DNA of 64,000 nt from Roseovarius sp. SCSIO 43702 (GCF_019599045.1 NZ_CP080623.1:1758501-1822500); one strand, 5' to 3'. Positions 32,047 to 40,357 are shown, counted from the first letter of the stretch. The notes: generated by a model from the letters alone, not told the origin. Program-made: numbers and translations.

Positions 32047-32663
32047 TCCGTGGCGGTCGCGGGCGCGATCTCATCGGTGCCGGTTCCGGTGCCGGTCTCG
32101 GCCGGTTCGGGCGCGTCACAGGCGCCCACGAGTTCCTCGTATTGGCGGGTGATCCAGCCCAGGGCCTGCTCGGGGTTGCCGTCCTCGATCTTGCCGGTCA
32201 TGCGCGCGAAGACGCGGGCCGAGCGGCTGTCGTCGATCATGCGGATTTCCTGGCTGGCCGCCACGGTCTCGTAGACGAAATAGGCGATCGCCACGAGAAG
32301 GATGCCACGCGCCACGCCGAAGACGAAGCCGATCCCCTGGTCGAGCCCGCCCAGCACCGAACGCTGCACCAGAGACGAGAAGAGCGGCGTGATCAGTGAC
32401 GCGATGATGAGAGCCACGGCAAAGACGACAGCGAAGGCCGCGATCATCGAAAGTTCGCAATTGTCGCCGAGGAAGTCGCCTACCATGGGGATTTCCTTCA
32501 CCAGCGGTTCGACCTGCGGAGCGAAGATGAAGGCCAGAAGACCCGCCACGATCCAGCCGCCGATGGCCAGCGCCTCGCGCACGAAGCCGCGGCTGTAGGC
32601 CAGCAGGGCCGAGAGCACGATGACGAGCGCGACCACGCCGTCGATGATGGTGAAGCCTTCCAT
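32043..32663 (-). CDS. cvpA: CvpA family protein
   Basis: A 206-aa inner-membrane protein with four helices. IIDGVVALVIVLSALLAYSRGFVREAL opens the CvpA domain (positions 6-32), and FGVARGILLV is the other conserved block. A charged cytoplasmic tail rich in Thr/Gly/Glu follows. It is linked to purF expression and envelope integrity in enterobacteria. GGGACAGGAC precedes the ATG, and radA lies 23 bp upstream. Confidence 0.9.
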   Translation of the reverse strand: MEGFTIIDGVVALVIVLSALLAYSRGFVREALAIGGWIVAGLLAFIFAPQVEPLVKEIPMVGDFLGDNCELSMIAAFAVVFAVALIIASLITPLFSSLVQRSVLGGLDQGIGFVFGVARGILLVAIAYFVYETVAASQEIRMIDDSRSARVFARMTGKIEDGNPEQALGWITRQYEELVGACDAPEPAETGTGTGTDEIAPATATE

Positions 32664-32686
32664 GGCGGTCCTGTCCCTTTTGTGCG

Positions 32687-34048
32687 CTACCCGGCGCCGA
32701 AAATGTCACCCACGAAACCCGTCAGATCGTCCACTGTCGTCAAGGTCATGCCAGCCCCGCCCGCGTCTTTGCCGCCGGACGGAAGGATGGCCGAGGTGAA
32801 ACCAAGTTTTTGCGCTTCTTTCAACCTGTTTTCGCGCTGGCTTACCGGGCGGAGGGCGCCGGAGAGGCTGATTTCGCCGAAAACGACCGTGTCGGGCGGA
32901 AGTGCGCTGTCCTCGCGGGCGGAGAGCAGGGCGGCGGCGACGGCGAGGTCGGCGGCGGGTTCGGAGATCTTCATCCCGCCCGCCACGTTGAGATAGACGT
33001 CGAGCCCCGCGAAGGGGATGCCGCAACGTGCCTCGAGCACGGCGAGGATCATGGCGAGGCGCGCACCGTCCCAGCCCACGACCGCGCGGCGCGGCTGCGC
33101 GTGGGGGGTGGGCGCGACGAGCGCCTGCAATTCGACCAGCACGGGGCGCGTGCCCTCGATGCCGGAAAAGACAACCGATCCGGGCGCGGGTGCGCCACGT
33201 TCGGACAAGAATAGCGCAGAAGGGTTAACGACTTCTGCAAGGCCGCGCCCGGTCATCTCGAACACGCCGATCTCGTCCGCGGGTCCGAAGCGATTCTTGA
33301 CCGCGCGCAGGATGCGGAACTGGTGGCCGCGCTCGCCCTCGAAATAGAGCACCGTGTCGACCATGTGCTCGACCACGCGGGGGCCGGCGATCTGGCCGTC
33401 CTTGGTGACGTGGCCCACCAGCACGACCGACACGCCGCGCCGCTTGGCGAAGGAGGTCAGTTCATGCGCCGCTGCGCGCACCTGGCTGACCGAGCCGGGG
33501 GCGGAGCCGACCGTGTCGGACCACATGGTCTGGATCGAATCGATGATGACGAGCCTCGGTTTCTCGGCCTCGATCGTGGTGAGGATGTCGCGCAGGTTGG
33601 TCTCGGCGGCAAGCTGCACGGGCGCGTCCGAAAGGCCCAGACGCTCGGCGCGCATCCGCACCTGTGCGCTGGCTTCCTCGCCCGATACGTAGATCGTCTT
33701 GAGCCCCTGGCGGGCGAAGGCGGCGGCGGCCTGGAGGAGAAGGGTGGACTTGCCGATGCCCGGATCGCCGCCCACCAGAAGCGCAGAGGCCGGGACGAGA
33801 CCGCCGCCCAGCACGCGGTCGAGTTCCGCGATGCCCGAGCAGGTGCGCGGCGACGCGGATTCCTCGGTGGTGAGATCCGTGAGGGGGACGCGGTTGCCCT
33901 TGGCGTTTCCGAGGCTCGCCTTGGCCGGACCAGAGGAAAGCCGCGCATCCTCGGTGATCGTGTTCCACTCGCCGCAGGCTTCGCACCGGCCCGACCACTT
34001 GGTCGTCACGGCGCCGCAGGCATTGCAGGAATAGGTGGTCTTGGCCAT
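32687..34048 (-). CDS. radA: DNA repair protein RadA
   Basis: A 453-aa branch-migration ATPase of the RecA superfamily. The N-terminal zinc finger is CNAC-x(9)-CEAC. Walker A is GGDPGIGKSTLL, and the RadA-specific KNRFG motif is present in AVKNRFGPADEIG. A C-terminal Lon-protease-like domain contains DLAVAAALLSA. First gene of the radA-cvpA-ydcZ-purF group. Confidence 0.96.
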   Translation of the reverse strand: MAKTTYSCNACGAVTTKWSGRCEACGEWNTITEDARLSSGPAKASLGNAKGNRVPLTDLTTEESASPRTCSGIAELDRVLGGGLVPASALLVGGDPGIGKSTLLLQAAAAFARQGLKTIYVSGEEASAQVRMRAERLGLSDAPVQLAAETNLRDILTTIEAEKPRLVIIDSIQTMWSDTVGSAPGSVSQVRAAAHELTSFAKRRGVSVVLVGHVTKDGQIAGPRVVEHMVDTVLYFEGERGHQFRILRAVKNRFGPADEIGVFEMTGRGLAEVVNPSALFLSERGAPAPGSVVFSGIEGTRPVLVELQALVAPTPHAQPRRAVVGWDGARLAMILAVLEARCGIPFAGLDVYLNVAGGMKISEPAADLAVAAALLSAREDSALPPDTVVFGEISLSGALRPVSQRENRLKEAQKLGFTSAILPSGGKDAGGAGMTLTTVDDLTGFVGDIFGAG

Positions 34049-34061
34049 GGCGCCTCATGCC

Positions 34062-34511
34062 TCACGGGCCGGGTTTCGTCAAACCCCGTTTGCGTGTCAT
34101 GTGGCCCACGAGAAGCGAGGCGAGGATGCAGCCGGTGAAGAGATGGAGGCCCCAGGCGGTCTCGATCCGGCCCACGCCAATTCCCCTGGCGATGGTGATG
34201 TAGAGCGCGATGAGGAAGATGTCGGCCATCGCGAGCTTGCCCAGGATGGCGAGCACGGGCAGGACGCGGCGGCGCAGGAGACCGTAGTGGATGAGGGCGA
34301 GGCCGATCGTCTTGAGATAGGGTGCGAAGAGCGCGAAGGCGGTCACCACGAGCGCGAGGAACACGTCCGTTTGCCAAAGCGATTGCAGCCCCGAAATGAC
34401 GCTGATCTCGGAGAGGCCGAAAAGCGGCAGCAGCCCCGCGCGCAGGAGCGGTGCGAACCACGCCACGGGAAAGAGGACGAGCAGCGAAAGATTGGCGAGG
34501 CGCAGGAGCAT
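34062..34511 (-). CDS. PqiA-like paraquat-inducible membrane protein
   Basis: A 149-aa protein with four membrane helices, matching a single PqiA domain: LPLFGLSEISVISGLQSLW, ALFAPYLKTIGLALIHYG and LAILGKLAMADIFLIALYI. PqiA partners with MCE proteins in envelope lipid transport in E. coli; no MCE gene is adjacent. ATG at 34511 follows CGGAG. The upstream intergenic region carries a CtrA box and a 12-bp tandem repeat. Confidence 0.83.
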   Translation of the reverse strand: MLLRLANLSLLVLFPVAWFAPLLRAGLLPLFGLSEISVISGLQSLWQTDVFLALVVTAFALFAPYLKTIGLALIHYGLLRRRVLPVLAILGKLAMADIFLIALYITIARGIGVGRIETAWGLHLFTGCILASLLVGHMTRKRGLTKPGP

Positions 34512-34623
34512 GGGCGGTCTCCGAGGGTCGCAGGAATGGTTAACGGAGCGTGCGCGGCGCACAAGACCCGCATGGTGGCGGTTGCACGATGGCCATGAAA
34601 CACAGGGCGATGCGCCGAGAAGC

Positions 34624-34669
34624 CACGTCGGTATCCATGTCGGTATCCACGTCGGTATCACGTCGGTGC
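34624..34669. repeat. 12-bp tandem repeat, 3.8 copies
   Basis: Units of consensus CACGTCGGTATC at 34624-34635, 34636-34647 (CATGTCGGTATC) and 34648-34659, then a partial ACGTCGGTGC to 34669. It is intergenic and lies 5 bp before a CtrA box upstream of the PqiA-like gene. Confidence 0.9.
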
Positions 34670-34674
34670 AAAGG

Positions 34675-34690
34675 TTAACGCCAGATTAAC
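34675..34690. promoter_or_regulatory. CtrA box, perfect consensus
   Basis: TTAACGCCAGATTAAC, a perfect TTAA-N7-TTAAC. It lies 164 bp upstream of the PqiA-like gene and 10 bp past the VWA gene stop. Another TTAAC half-site is at 34540, closer to the start codon. Confidence 0.55.
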
Positions 34691-34699
34691 CCGCGCAGG

Positions 34700-35884
34700 T
34701 CAGCGGACCAGCATCTTCATGCCGCGATCGAGCCCTTCGAGCGTCATGGGGACCATCTGCCCGTCGAAGATCTGCGAGATCATCTGGATCGACTGGGTAT
34801 AGCCCCAATGCGCTTCGGGCACCGGGTTGATCCAGAGATTCGCGGGCCACTGGTCGCGCGCGCGCCTGAGCCAGGTTTCGCCCGCTTCCTCGTTCCAGTG
34901 CTCGTTGGCGCCGCCGGGATAGGCCACCTCGTAGGGCGACATGGAGGCGTCGCCCACGAAGATGCACTTGTAGTCGGAGCCGTAGGTGTTGAGCACCTCC
35001 CAGGTGGGCGTGACCGCGTCCCAACGGCGGCGGTTGTCGCGCCAGACGCCTTCGTAAAGGCAGTTGTGGAAATAGTAGTATTCGAGATGCTTGAACTCGG
35101 CCCGGGCTGCCGAGAACAGCTCCTCGACGATGCGGATATGCGGGTCCATCGAGCCGCCCACGTCGAGAAAGAGCAGGAGCTTGACCGCGTTGCGCCGTTC
35201 GGGGCGCGTGACCACGTCGAGATAGCCATGATCGGCGGTGGCACGGATCGTGCCGTCGAGGTCGAGTTCCTCGTGCGCGCCGTCGCGAACCCAGTTGCGC
35301 AAGCGCTTGAGGGCCACCTTGATGTTGCGTGTGCCGAGCTCGATGCTGTCGTCGAGATTGCGGAACTCGCGCTTGTCCCAGACCTTCACCGCGCGCTGGT
35401 GGCGGGATTCATCCTGGCCGATGCGGATGCCTTCGGGGTTGTAGCCGTACGCGCCGAAAGGCGAGGTGCCCGCCGTTCCGATCCACTTGTTGCCGCCCTG
35501 GTGGCGGCCCTGCTGCTCCTTGAGCCGTTCCTTCAGCGTCTCCATCAGCTTGTCGAAGCCGCCGAGCGCCTCGATCTCGGCTTTCTCCTCGGGGGTCAGA
35601 TGTTTCTCGGCCATCTTGCGCAGCCAGTCGGCGGGCAGGTCCACGGCCTTCATCACCTCGTCCATCGTGATGCTCTCGAGGCCCGAGAAGCTGGCCGCGA
35701 AGGCGCGGTCGAAGCGGTCGATGTGGCGTTCGTCCTTCACCAGCGACGTGCGCGCGAGATAGTAGAACCCGTCCGGGTCATAGGTCACGAGCCCGGCGCG
35801 CAGGCCCGACAGGAAGGTGAGGAATTCGCGCAGGGAGACCGGCACGCCGGTCTTTCGCAGTTCTTCGAAGAAGGGCAGGAACAT
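34700..35884 (-). CDS. VWA domain protein, CoxE-like
   Basis: A 394-aa protein of the CoxE/DUF58-related VWA group, often found with MoxR AAA ATPases. The N-terminal FFEELRKTGVPVSLREFLTFL is typical. The MIDAS segment is modified: LFLDVGGSMDPH, with Asp-x-Gly-x-Ser retained as D-V-G-G-S. Later IFVGDASMSPYE provides another metal contact. Probably a soluble chaperone partner of the MoxR ATPase encoded 1.8 kb upstream. Confidence 0.86.
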   Translation of the reverse strand: MFLPFFEELRKTGVPVSLREFLTFLSGLRAGLVTYDPDGFYYLARTSLVKDERHIDRFDRAFAASFSGLESITMDEVMKAVDLPADWLRKMAEKHLTPEEKAEIEALGGFDKLMETLKERLKEQQGRHQGGNKWIGTAGTSPFGAYGYNPEGIRIGQDESRHQRAVKVWDKREFRNLDDSIELGTRNIKVALKRLRNWVRDGAHEELDLDGTIRATADHGYLDVVTRPERRNAVKLLLFLDVGGSMDPHIRIVEELFSAARAEFKHLEYYYFHNCLYEGVWRDNRRRWDAVTPTWEVLNTYGSDYKCIFVGDASMSPYEVAYPGGANEHWNEEAGETWLRRARDQWPANLWINPVPEAHWGYTQSIQMISQIFDGQMVPMTLEGLDRGMKMLVR

Positions 35885-35890
35885 GCCGGG

Positions 35891-36058
35891 TCAGGTCGAC
35901 ATGCGCGCCATCACGATCGACGCGAAGAGAGCCGCGAGCGAAAAGAGGAGCGCGTAGACGAGGGCGTATTGCGCCATGTCGGCACCCGCCCCCTTGCGGC
36001 GACGGGCCTGGTAGGCGCCGAGTGCGGCGCCGATGAATGCGGAAACTGCGACAACCAT
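35891..36058 (-). CDS. small membrane protein, 55 aa
   Basis: An open frame with normal codon bias between the VWA gene (6 bp downstream) and DUF2927 (16 bp upstream). Helix 1 is at residues 2-15, a basic loop (YQARRRKGAGAD) follows, and helix 2 is at about residues 30-52. GGAG lies 11 bp before the ATG. It is in the same direction and packed tightly, so it is probably co-transcribed. No family is recognised. Confidence 0.65.
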   Translation of the reverse strand: MVVAVSAFIGAALGAYQARRRKGAGADMAQYALVYALLFSLAALFASIVMARMST

Positions 36059-36074
36059 TGACACTTGCACTCCG

Positions 36075-37436
36075 TCAGAAGCCCTTGAAGGGGTTGAGCG
36101 ACGCGATCTCGCGCTGTTTGGCGCGCACCGCCCAATCGGCCCCGTATCCGTAGCGCGCCCAGCCCAGGCTGTCCAGCCGCACGGCGCGGGCGTCGGAGGC
36201 GCGGCCCGTGAGATCGAGCGCCTCGGCGCGCAGGAGCATGAGCGTGGCGAGAAGGGCGGCGTTCTCGTGCCGCTCGGCCACGGGGATCTGCGCGTTCACG
36301 AGGGCCAGCGCGGCCTCGCCCTTGCCTTGCGTGATGGCGTAGGCGGCCAGTTGCGAGGCCGCGTGGGCGCGGTGGATCGCGGTGGCGGGCGCGCGGCGGT
36401 AGTAGGCGTCGGCGGCGGCGAAATGGTTCTGGGCGAAGACCGGCGCGGAGGATTGCGTGATCCGGCCCAGCGCGTAATGCGAGAATCCGCGTCGGTGATC
36501 GGTCCAGTTCATCGTCTCGGCGATCCGCACGGCCTCCTGCGCGGCGGCCTGACGCTGTGCCTGCCGGGTGCCGGGGCCGAGCGCGGTCTGGATGGCGTTG
36601 ATCCAGGCGCGCGGGGTCGCGCTCACCGGGCGCGGCGGGATCGTGTCACCGCGCGGGTTGAGCCGCGAGAGGATCGCGGGCAGGCGGTTCGCGACCTCGT
36701 TGTAGCCCATGCCCGAGCGCAGCGCCGGGTCGTAGAAGGCGCGCAGGATCAGCATGTCGAAGCCCGTCAGAACGGTATGCACGTTGTCGTCGTTGAAGAC
36801 GCTGTCGCTCAGCCGATAGAGATCGTTGAGCGGGCCGATGGCCTGGGCCAGTTCCTCGTGCAGGCAGTCGCGCACCTCCTGCGGGCTGGCGTCGGAAGGC
36901 AGGAAGATCGCGATCTTCTCGCGGCGCACGAGGTCCGACCAGTTCGTCCGGCCCGCGCGGCGCGCGGACCCGTATTGAGAGATGTCGTCGATATTGGGAA
37001 CGACGAAACAGGCGGCCTGCGGCAGTTCGCGGCGGATCGCGGCGCGCGAGATGGCCTGGATGGTGATGTTGGCGCCGGTTCGGCCGGCCAGGTCGATGTC
37101 TATGCCGGCCTCGCGGCGCAGGCGGTGCAGCACGCGCACCAGATCGGGCATGAGCGTCGCGGGTGGCGCGCCGGTCACGCGGACGCGGATCGGCCCCTCG
37201 AATCGCGAGAAGGTGCGGAGCTGACGACCGGATTCGAGCTGCATCGCGAGGTCGAGGAAATCGCGGCGGATGTCGGCGTTGGAGCGCGCGGGCGGCTCGG
37301 GGCGGGCGTGGGCGAAGACCTTGATCGAGGCGAGTTGCTCGGGCGCGGGCATGGCCGCGCGTGAGGGCACATCGCCCGGCGTGCCCGGCGTGCAGGCCCC
37401 GAGGGTCAGGAGAACGGGAAGAAGGATACGGCGCAT
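36075..37436 (-). CDS. DUF2927 lipoprotein
   Basis: A 453-aa protein with a lipoprotein signal (LLTLGAC at residues 9-15), so it is probably membrane-anchored in the periplasm. The DUF2927 domain contains SNADIRRDFLDLAMQLESGR and CLHEELAQAIGPLND, the latter looking like a metalloprotease-type HExxQ helix. The last 150 residues read as TPR-like helices. It lies between the VWA and MoxR genes. The biochemical role is unknown. Confidence 0.85.
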   Translation of the reverse strand: MRRILLPVLLTLGACTPGTPGDVPSRAAMPAPEQLASIKVFAHARPEPPARSNADIRRDFLDLAMQLESGRQLRTFSRFEGPIRVRVTGAPPATLMPDLVRVLHRLRREAGIDIDLAGRTGANITIQAISRAAIRRELPQAACFVVPNIDDISQYGSARRAGRTNWSDLVRREKIAIFLPSDASPQEVRDCLHEELAQAIGPLNDLYRLSDSVFNDDNVHTVLTGFDMLILRAFYDPALRSGMGYNEVANRLPAILSRLNPRGDTIPPRPVSATPRAWINAIQTALGPGTRQAQRQAAAQEAVRIAETMNWTDHRRGFSHYALGRITQSSAPVFAQNHFAAADAYYRRAPATAIHRAHAASQLAAYAITQGKGEAALALVNAQIPVAERHENAALLATLMLLRAEALDLTGRASDARAVRLDSLGWARYGYGADWAVRAKQREIASLNPFKGF

Positions 37437-37455
37437 GAACCCTCGGGGACTGTTG

Positions 37456-37677
37456 ATGTCGGACGGATCCCGAGGGCCGCAAGGTCCCCGGGCACAATTC
37501 CCTCCGAAGCCGCGCCGCCCACGGGGAAAGGCGCCGCGCCGGCGGGATGACGGCGTGATCTACTGTCATCCCGCCCATGGTATGAAGCATTTGAGGCGAA
37601 ATTGTGTCGGATGCCGTGCGACGGCGGGGGGGACGCCGGTCCCGGCGCGTGCCGTCACCGGGCGCGGCGGGCCATGA
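37456..37677 (+). CDS. possible small Cys/His-rich basic protein, 73 aa
   Basis: An open frame from ATG at 37456. After an Arg/Pro-rich N-terminus the product has YCHPAHGMKHLRRNCVGC, a C-x2-H-x3/4-H and C-x2-C pattern that could bind zinc. Against it: the frame overlaps the putative DUF2927 promoter region, carries an 11-bp inverted repeat, and overlaps the MoxR 3' end by 23 bp. It may be a chance frame. Confidence 0.3.
   Translation: MSDGSRGPQGPRAQFPPKPRRPRGKAPRRRDDGVIYCHPAHGMKHLRRNCVGCRATAGGTPVPARAVTGRGGP
37541..37575. repeat. 11-bp perfect inverted repeat
   Basis: GGCGGGATGAC and GTCATCCCGCC separated by 13 bp, between moxR and DUF2927. No T run follows on either strand, so it is not a classic terminator. 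It may be an operator or an mRNA processing hairpin. Confidence 0.7.
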
Positions 37678-38494
37678 AGGCGAGACGTTCGAAGAGGTGG
37701 ACGTCCTGCTCGTTCTTCAGAAGTGCGCCGTGCAGGCGGGGGAGCGCCTCGCTCGCGTCGCGCTTGAGGTCCTCTGGCGAGAGATCCTCGGCGAGGATGA
37801 GCTTGAGCCAGTCGAGCACCTCGGAGGTCGAGGGTTTCTTCTTGAGCCCCTGCTGATCGCGGATCTCGTAGAACTGGGTGAGGGCGGTGGTCAGGAGGGC
37901 GGGCTTGATGCCGGGATGGTGCACCTCGACGATCTTCTTCAGCGTCTCCATGTCGGGGAAACGGATGTAGTGGAAGAAGCAGCGCCGCAGGAAGGCGTCG
38001 GGCAGCTCCTTCTCGTTGTTGGAGGTGATGATGATGACCGGGCGATGACGCGCGGTGATCGTCTCGCCCGTCTCGTAGACGTGAAATTCCATCCGGTCGA
38101 GTTCCTGCAGAAGGTCGTTCGGGAACTCGATGTCGGCCTTGTCGATCTCGTCGATGAGCAGCACGACGCGCTTCTCGCTCGCGAAGGCCTGCCAGAGCTT
38201 GCCGCGGCGGATGTAGTTCGAGACGTCATGCACGCGCTCCTCGCCGAGCTGGCTGTCGCGCAGGCGGCTCACGGCGTCGTATTCGTAGAGGCCCTGGGCC
38301 GCGCGGGTCGTGGACTTGATGTTCCATTCGATCATCTCGAGCCCGAGGCTCTGCGCGACCTGGCGGGCGAGTTCGGTCTTGCCGGTGCCCGGCTCGCCCT
38401 TGACGAGGAGCGGACGCTCGAGCGTGATGGCCGCGTTGACGGCGACGGTCAGGTCCTCGGTGGCCACATAGGCATCGGTGCCGGTGAATTTCAT
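37655..38494 (-). CDS. MoxR family AAA+ ATPase
   Basis: A 279-aa ATPase. Walker A is KGEPGTGKTELAR, Walker B VVLLIDEIDKAD, and the sensor region contains IIITSNNEKELPDAFLRRCFFHY. Such ATPases act with VWA proteins to mature or activate a client; the CoxE-like gene downstream fits as the partner. AAAGG precedes the ATG. It heads the moxR-DUF2927-small ORF-VWA set. Confidence 0.93.
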   Translation of the reverse strand: MKFTGTDAYVATEDLTVAVNAAITLERPLLVKGEPGTGKTELARQVAQSLGLEMIEWNIKSTTRAAQGLYEYDAVSRLRDSQLGEERVHDVSNYIRRGKLWQAFASEKRVVLLIDEIDKADIEFPNDLLQELDRMEFHVYETGETITARHRPVIIITSNNEKELPDAFLRRCFFHYIRFPDMETLKKIVEVHHPGIKPALLTTALTQFYEIRDQQGLKKKPSTSEVLDWLKLILAEDLSPEDLKRDASEALPRLHGALLKNEQDVHLFERLAFMARRAR

Positions 38495-38581
38495 GCGATT
38501 TCAACCTTTTTCTGGCAGTTATTCAGGCGCGTGAACCGGGAAGCTACCCTGTCTGGCCCGGCACATCAATCAGGTGTGATT

Positions 38582-38609
38582 GAGTAGTGACAATCCCCGA
38601 TGATCGGAG
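38582..38609 (+). promoter_or_regulatory. bipartite motif shared with 58436-58460, copy 1
   Basis: GAGTAGTGA (38582-38590) and ATGATCGGAG (38600-38609), 9 bp apart. The same two blocks, 6 bp apart, occur upstream of the repeat-protein gene. Here they lie 85 bp before the dksA start. The bound factor is unknown. Confidence 0.5.
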
Positions 38610-38693
38610 TAAACGCGGGCCGAGAGAGGGCCAGTAGTCTGGAGAGAAATCATCATGATGACAACGGACACGGCGGTTGAGGAGGAGACCAAG

Positions 38694-39116
38694 ATGAAGT
38701 CCGAGGTGTTTCTGCCGGAGGATTACCAGCCTGTCGAGGACGAACCGTTCATGAACGAGCGGCAGACCGAGTATTTCCGCCGGAAACTGCTGACCTGGAA
38801 GGCCGAGATCCTCGAGGGCAGCCGGGACACGATCGAAGGACTTCAGGACGGCACCCGCGCCATTCCCGACGTGGCCGACCGCGCGAGCGAGGAGACCGAT
38901 CGCGCGCTGGAGCTGCGCACGCGGGACCGGCAGCGCAAGCTCGTCGCCAAGATCGACCAGGCGCTGCGCCGGATCGAGGACGGGGAATACGGATATTGCG
39001 AGGTGACGGGCGAGCCCATCAGCCTCAAGCGGCTCGATGCGCGTCCGATCGCCACGATGAGCCTCGAGGCGCAGGAGCGTCACGAGCGCCGCGAGAAGGT
39101 GCACCGCGACGACTGA
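38694..39116 (+). CDS. dksA: RNA polymerase-binding transcription factor DksA
   Basis: About 140 aa. DksA enters the RNA polymerase secondary channel and, with ppGpp, redirects transcription from rRNA to biosynthetic genes. MNERQTEYFRRKLLTWKAEIL and the coiled coil with DVADRASEETDRALELRTRDR (tip aspartates) are intact. The zinc-finger region keeps only one of four cysteines (YGYCEVTGEPISLKRLDARP), a form known from Rhodobacterales. ATG at 38694 follows a strong GGAGGAG; an ATG at 38655 with GGAGAG would add 13 residues. Confidence 0.93.
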   Translation: MKSEVFLPEDYQPVEDEPFMNERQTEYFRRKLLTWKAEILEGSRDTIEGLQDGTRAIPDVADRASEETDRALELRTRDRQRKLVAKIDQALRRIEDGEYGYCEVTGEPISLKRLDARPIATMSLEAQERHERREKVHRDD

Positions 39117-39141
39117 TCGCGCGGCACGCGAGAATCGGGAG

Positions 39142-39169
39142 CGCCGGGGCGGAAATGCCCCGGCGTTTT
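39142..39169 (+). terminator. rho-independent terminator of dksA
   Basis: CGCCGGGGC pairs with GCCCCGGCG (9 bp, loop GGAAAT), followed by TTTT. Confidence 0.85.
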
Positions 39170-39181
39170 CATGAGGAGGCC

Positions 39182-40357
39182 ATGACGGAAGCGACGGGTG
39201 CGATAAGGGGACGGCGGATCATCGTCGTGGGCGCCGGGATCGGCGGACTTGCCGCGGCGGCCGCGCTGGCGCGGCGGGGAGCCGATGTGACGGTTCTCGA
39301 GCAGGCGGAGGCGATCCGCGAGGTGGGCGCGGGCCTTCAGATCAGCCCCAACGGCGCCGCGGTGCTGCGCGCGCTCGGGCTGGCCGAGGACGTGGCGGCG
39401 CAATCTGTCAGGGCCTCGGGCGTCACGCTCTGCGACCATCGCGGGGGCGAGGTCACCACGGTCGACATGCGGGGCCGGGACTTTCACCTTTTCCACCGCG
39501 CCGACCTGATCGACCTGCTGCGTCGTGCCGCGCTGGCCGAGGGTGCGCGTGTGCTTCTGCTTCAGAAGGTGCGGGAGGTGCGGCCGGGATGCGCGCCGCG
39601 TATCGTGCTGGCCTCGGGCGCCGAGATGGGCGCCGACGTGGTGATCGGGGCGGACGGGCTCAACTCGGTCACGCGCGCGGCGCTCAACGGTGTGGTGGCG
39701 CCCTTCTTCACCGGGCAGGTGGCATGGCGGGCGACGATCCCCAACGAGACCGGGCGGCGCGATGACGTGCGCCTGCACATGGGGCCGCATCGCCACCTCG
39801 TCAGCTATCCGCTGCGGCAGGGGCGGCTTCTCAACCTCGTGGCGGTGCAGGAACGCGCTGCCTGGGCCGCCGCAAGCTGGAGCCAGACGGACGATCCGAT
39901 GGTGTTGCGCGCCGCCTTCGCCGATTTCGGCGCGGATGTGCGCGGGATGCTGGAGCGGGTCGAGACGGTCAATCTCTGGGGGCTGTTCCGGCATCCGGTG
40001 GCGCCGTTCTGGCACGCCGAGGGCGTGACGCTTCTGGGCGACGCGCTGCACCCGACGCTTCCCTTCATGGCGCAGGGGGCCAACATGGCGCTGGAGGATG
40101 CGTGGGTCCTGGCGCGCGCGCTGGCCGAGGCCGGGACGCCAAAGGCGGCTTTCGCGCGGTACCGGACCGAGCGCGAGACGCGCGTGCGCCGGATCGTGGA
40201 TGCGGCGACGGGGAACGCGCGCAAGTACCACCTGGCCCTGCCGCCGGTCCGGTGGGCCGCACATGCGGGGCTGCGTCTTGCCGGCCGGTTGGCGCCGGGC
40301 GCGATGATGCGGAGCCTCGAGTGGATTTACGGCACGGACGTGACGCGCGACGGGTGA
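39182..40357 (+). CDS. FAD-dependent aromatic-ring monooxygenase family protein
   Basis: A 391-aa flavoprotein of the salicylate/3-hydroxybenzoate hydroxylase group. The dinucleotide fold is IIVVGAGIGGLAAAAAL; ISPNGAAVLRALG, the DG motif VVIGADGLNSVTR, and GDALHPTLPFMAQGANMALED are all in place. It would hydroxylate an aromatic or related substrate with NAD(P)H and O2; the substrate is not predictable. GAGGAGG lies before the ATG, just past the dksA terminator. It stands alone. Confidence 0.88.
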   Translation: MTEATGAIRGRRIIVVGAGIGGLAAAAALARRGADVTVLEQAEAIREVGAGLQISPNGAAVLRALGLAEDVAAQSVRASGVTLCDHRGGEVTTVDMRGRDFHLFHRADLIDLLRRAALAEGARVLLLQKVREVRPGCAPRIVLASGAEMGADVVIGADGLNSVTRAALNGVVAPFFTGQVAWRATIPNETGRRDDVRLHMGPHRHLVSYPLRQGRLLNLVAVQERAAWAAASWSQTDDPMVLRAAFADFGADVRGMLERVETVNLWGLFRHPVAPFWHAEGVTLLGDALHPTLPFMAQGANMALEDAWVLARALAEAGTPKAAFARYRTERETRVRRIVDAATGNARKYHLALPPVRWAAHAGLRLAGRLAPGAMMRSLEWIYGTDVTRDG

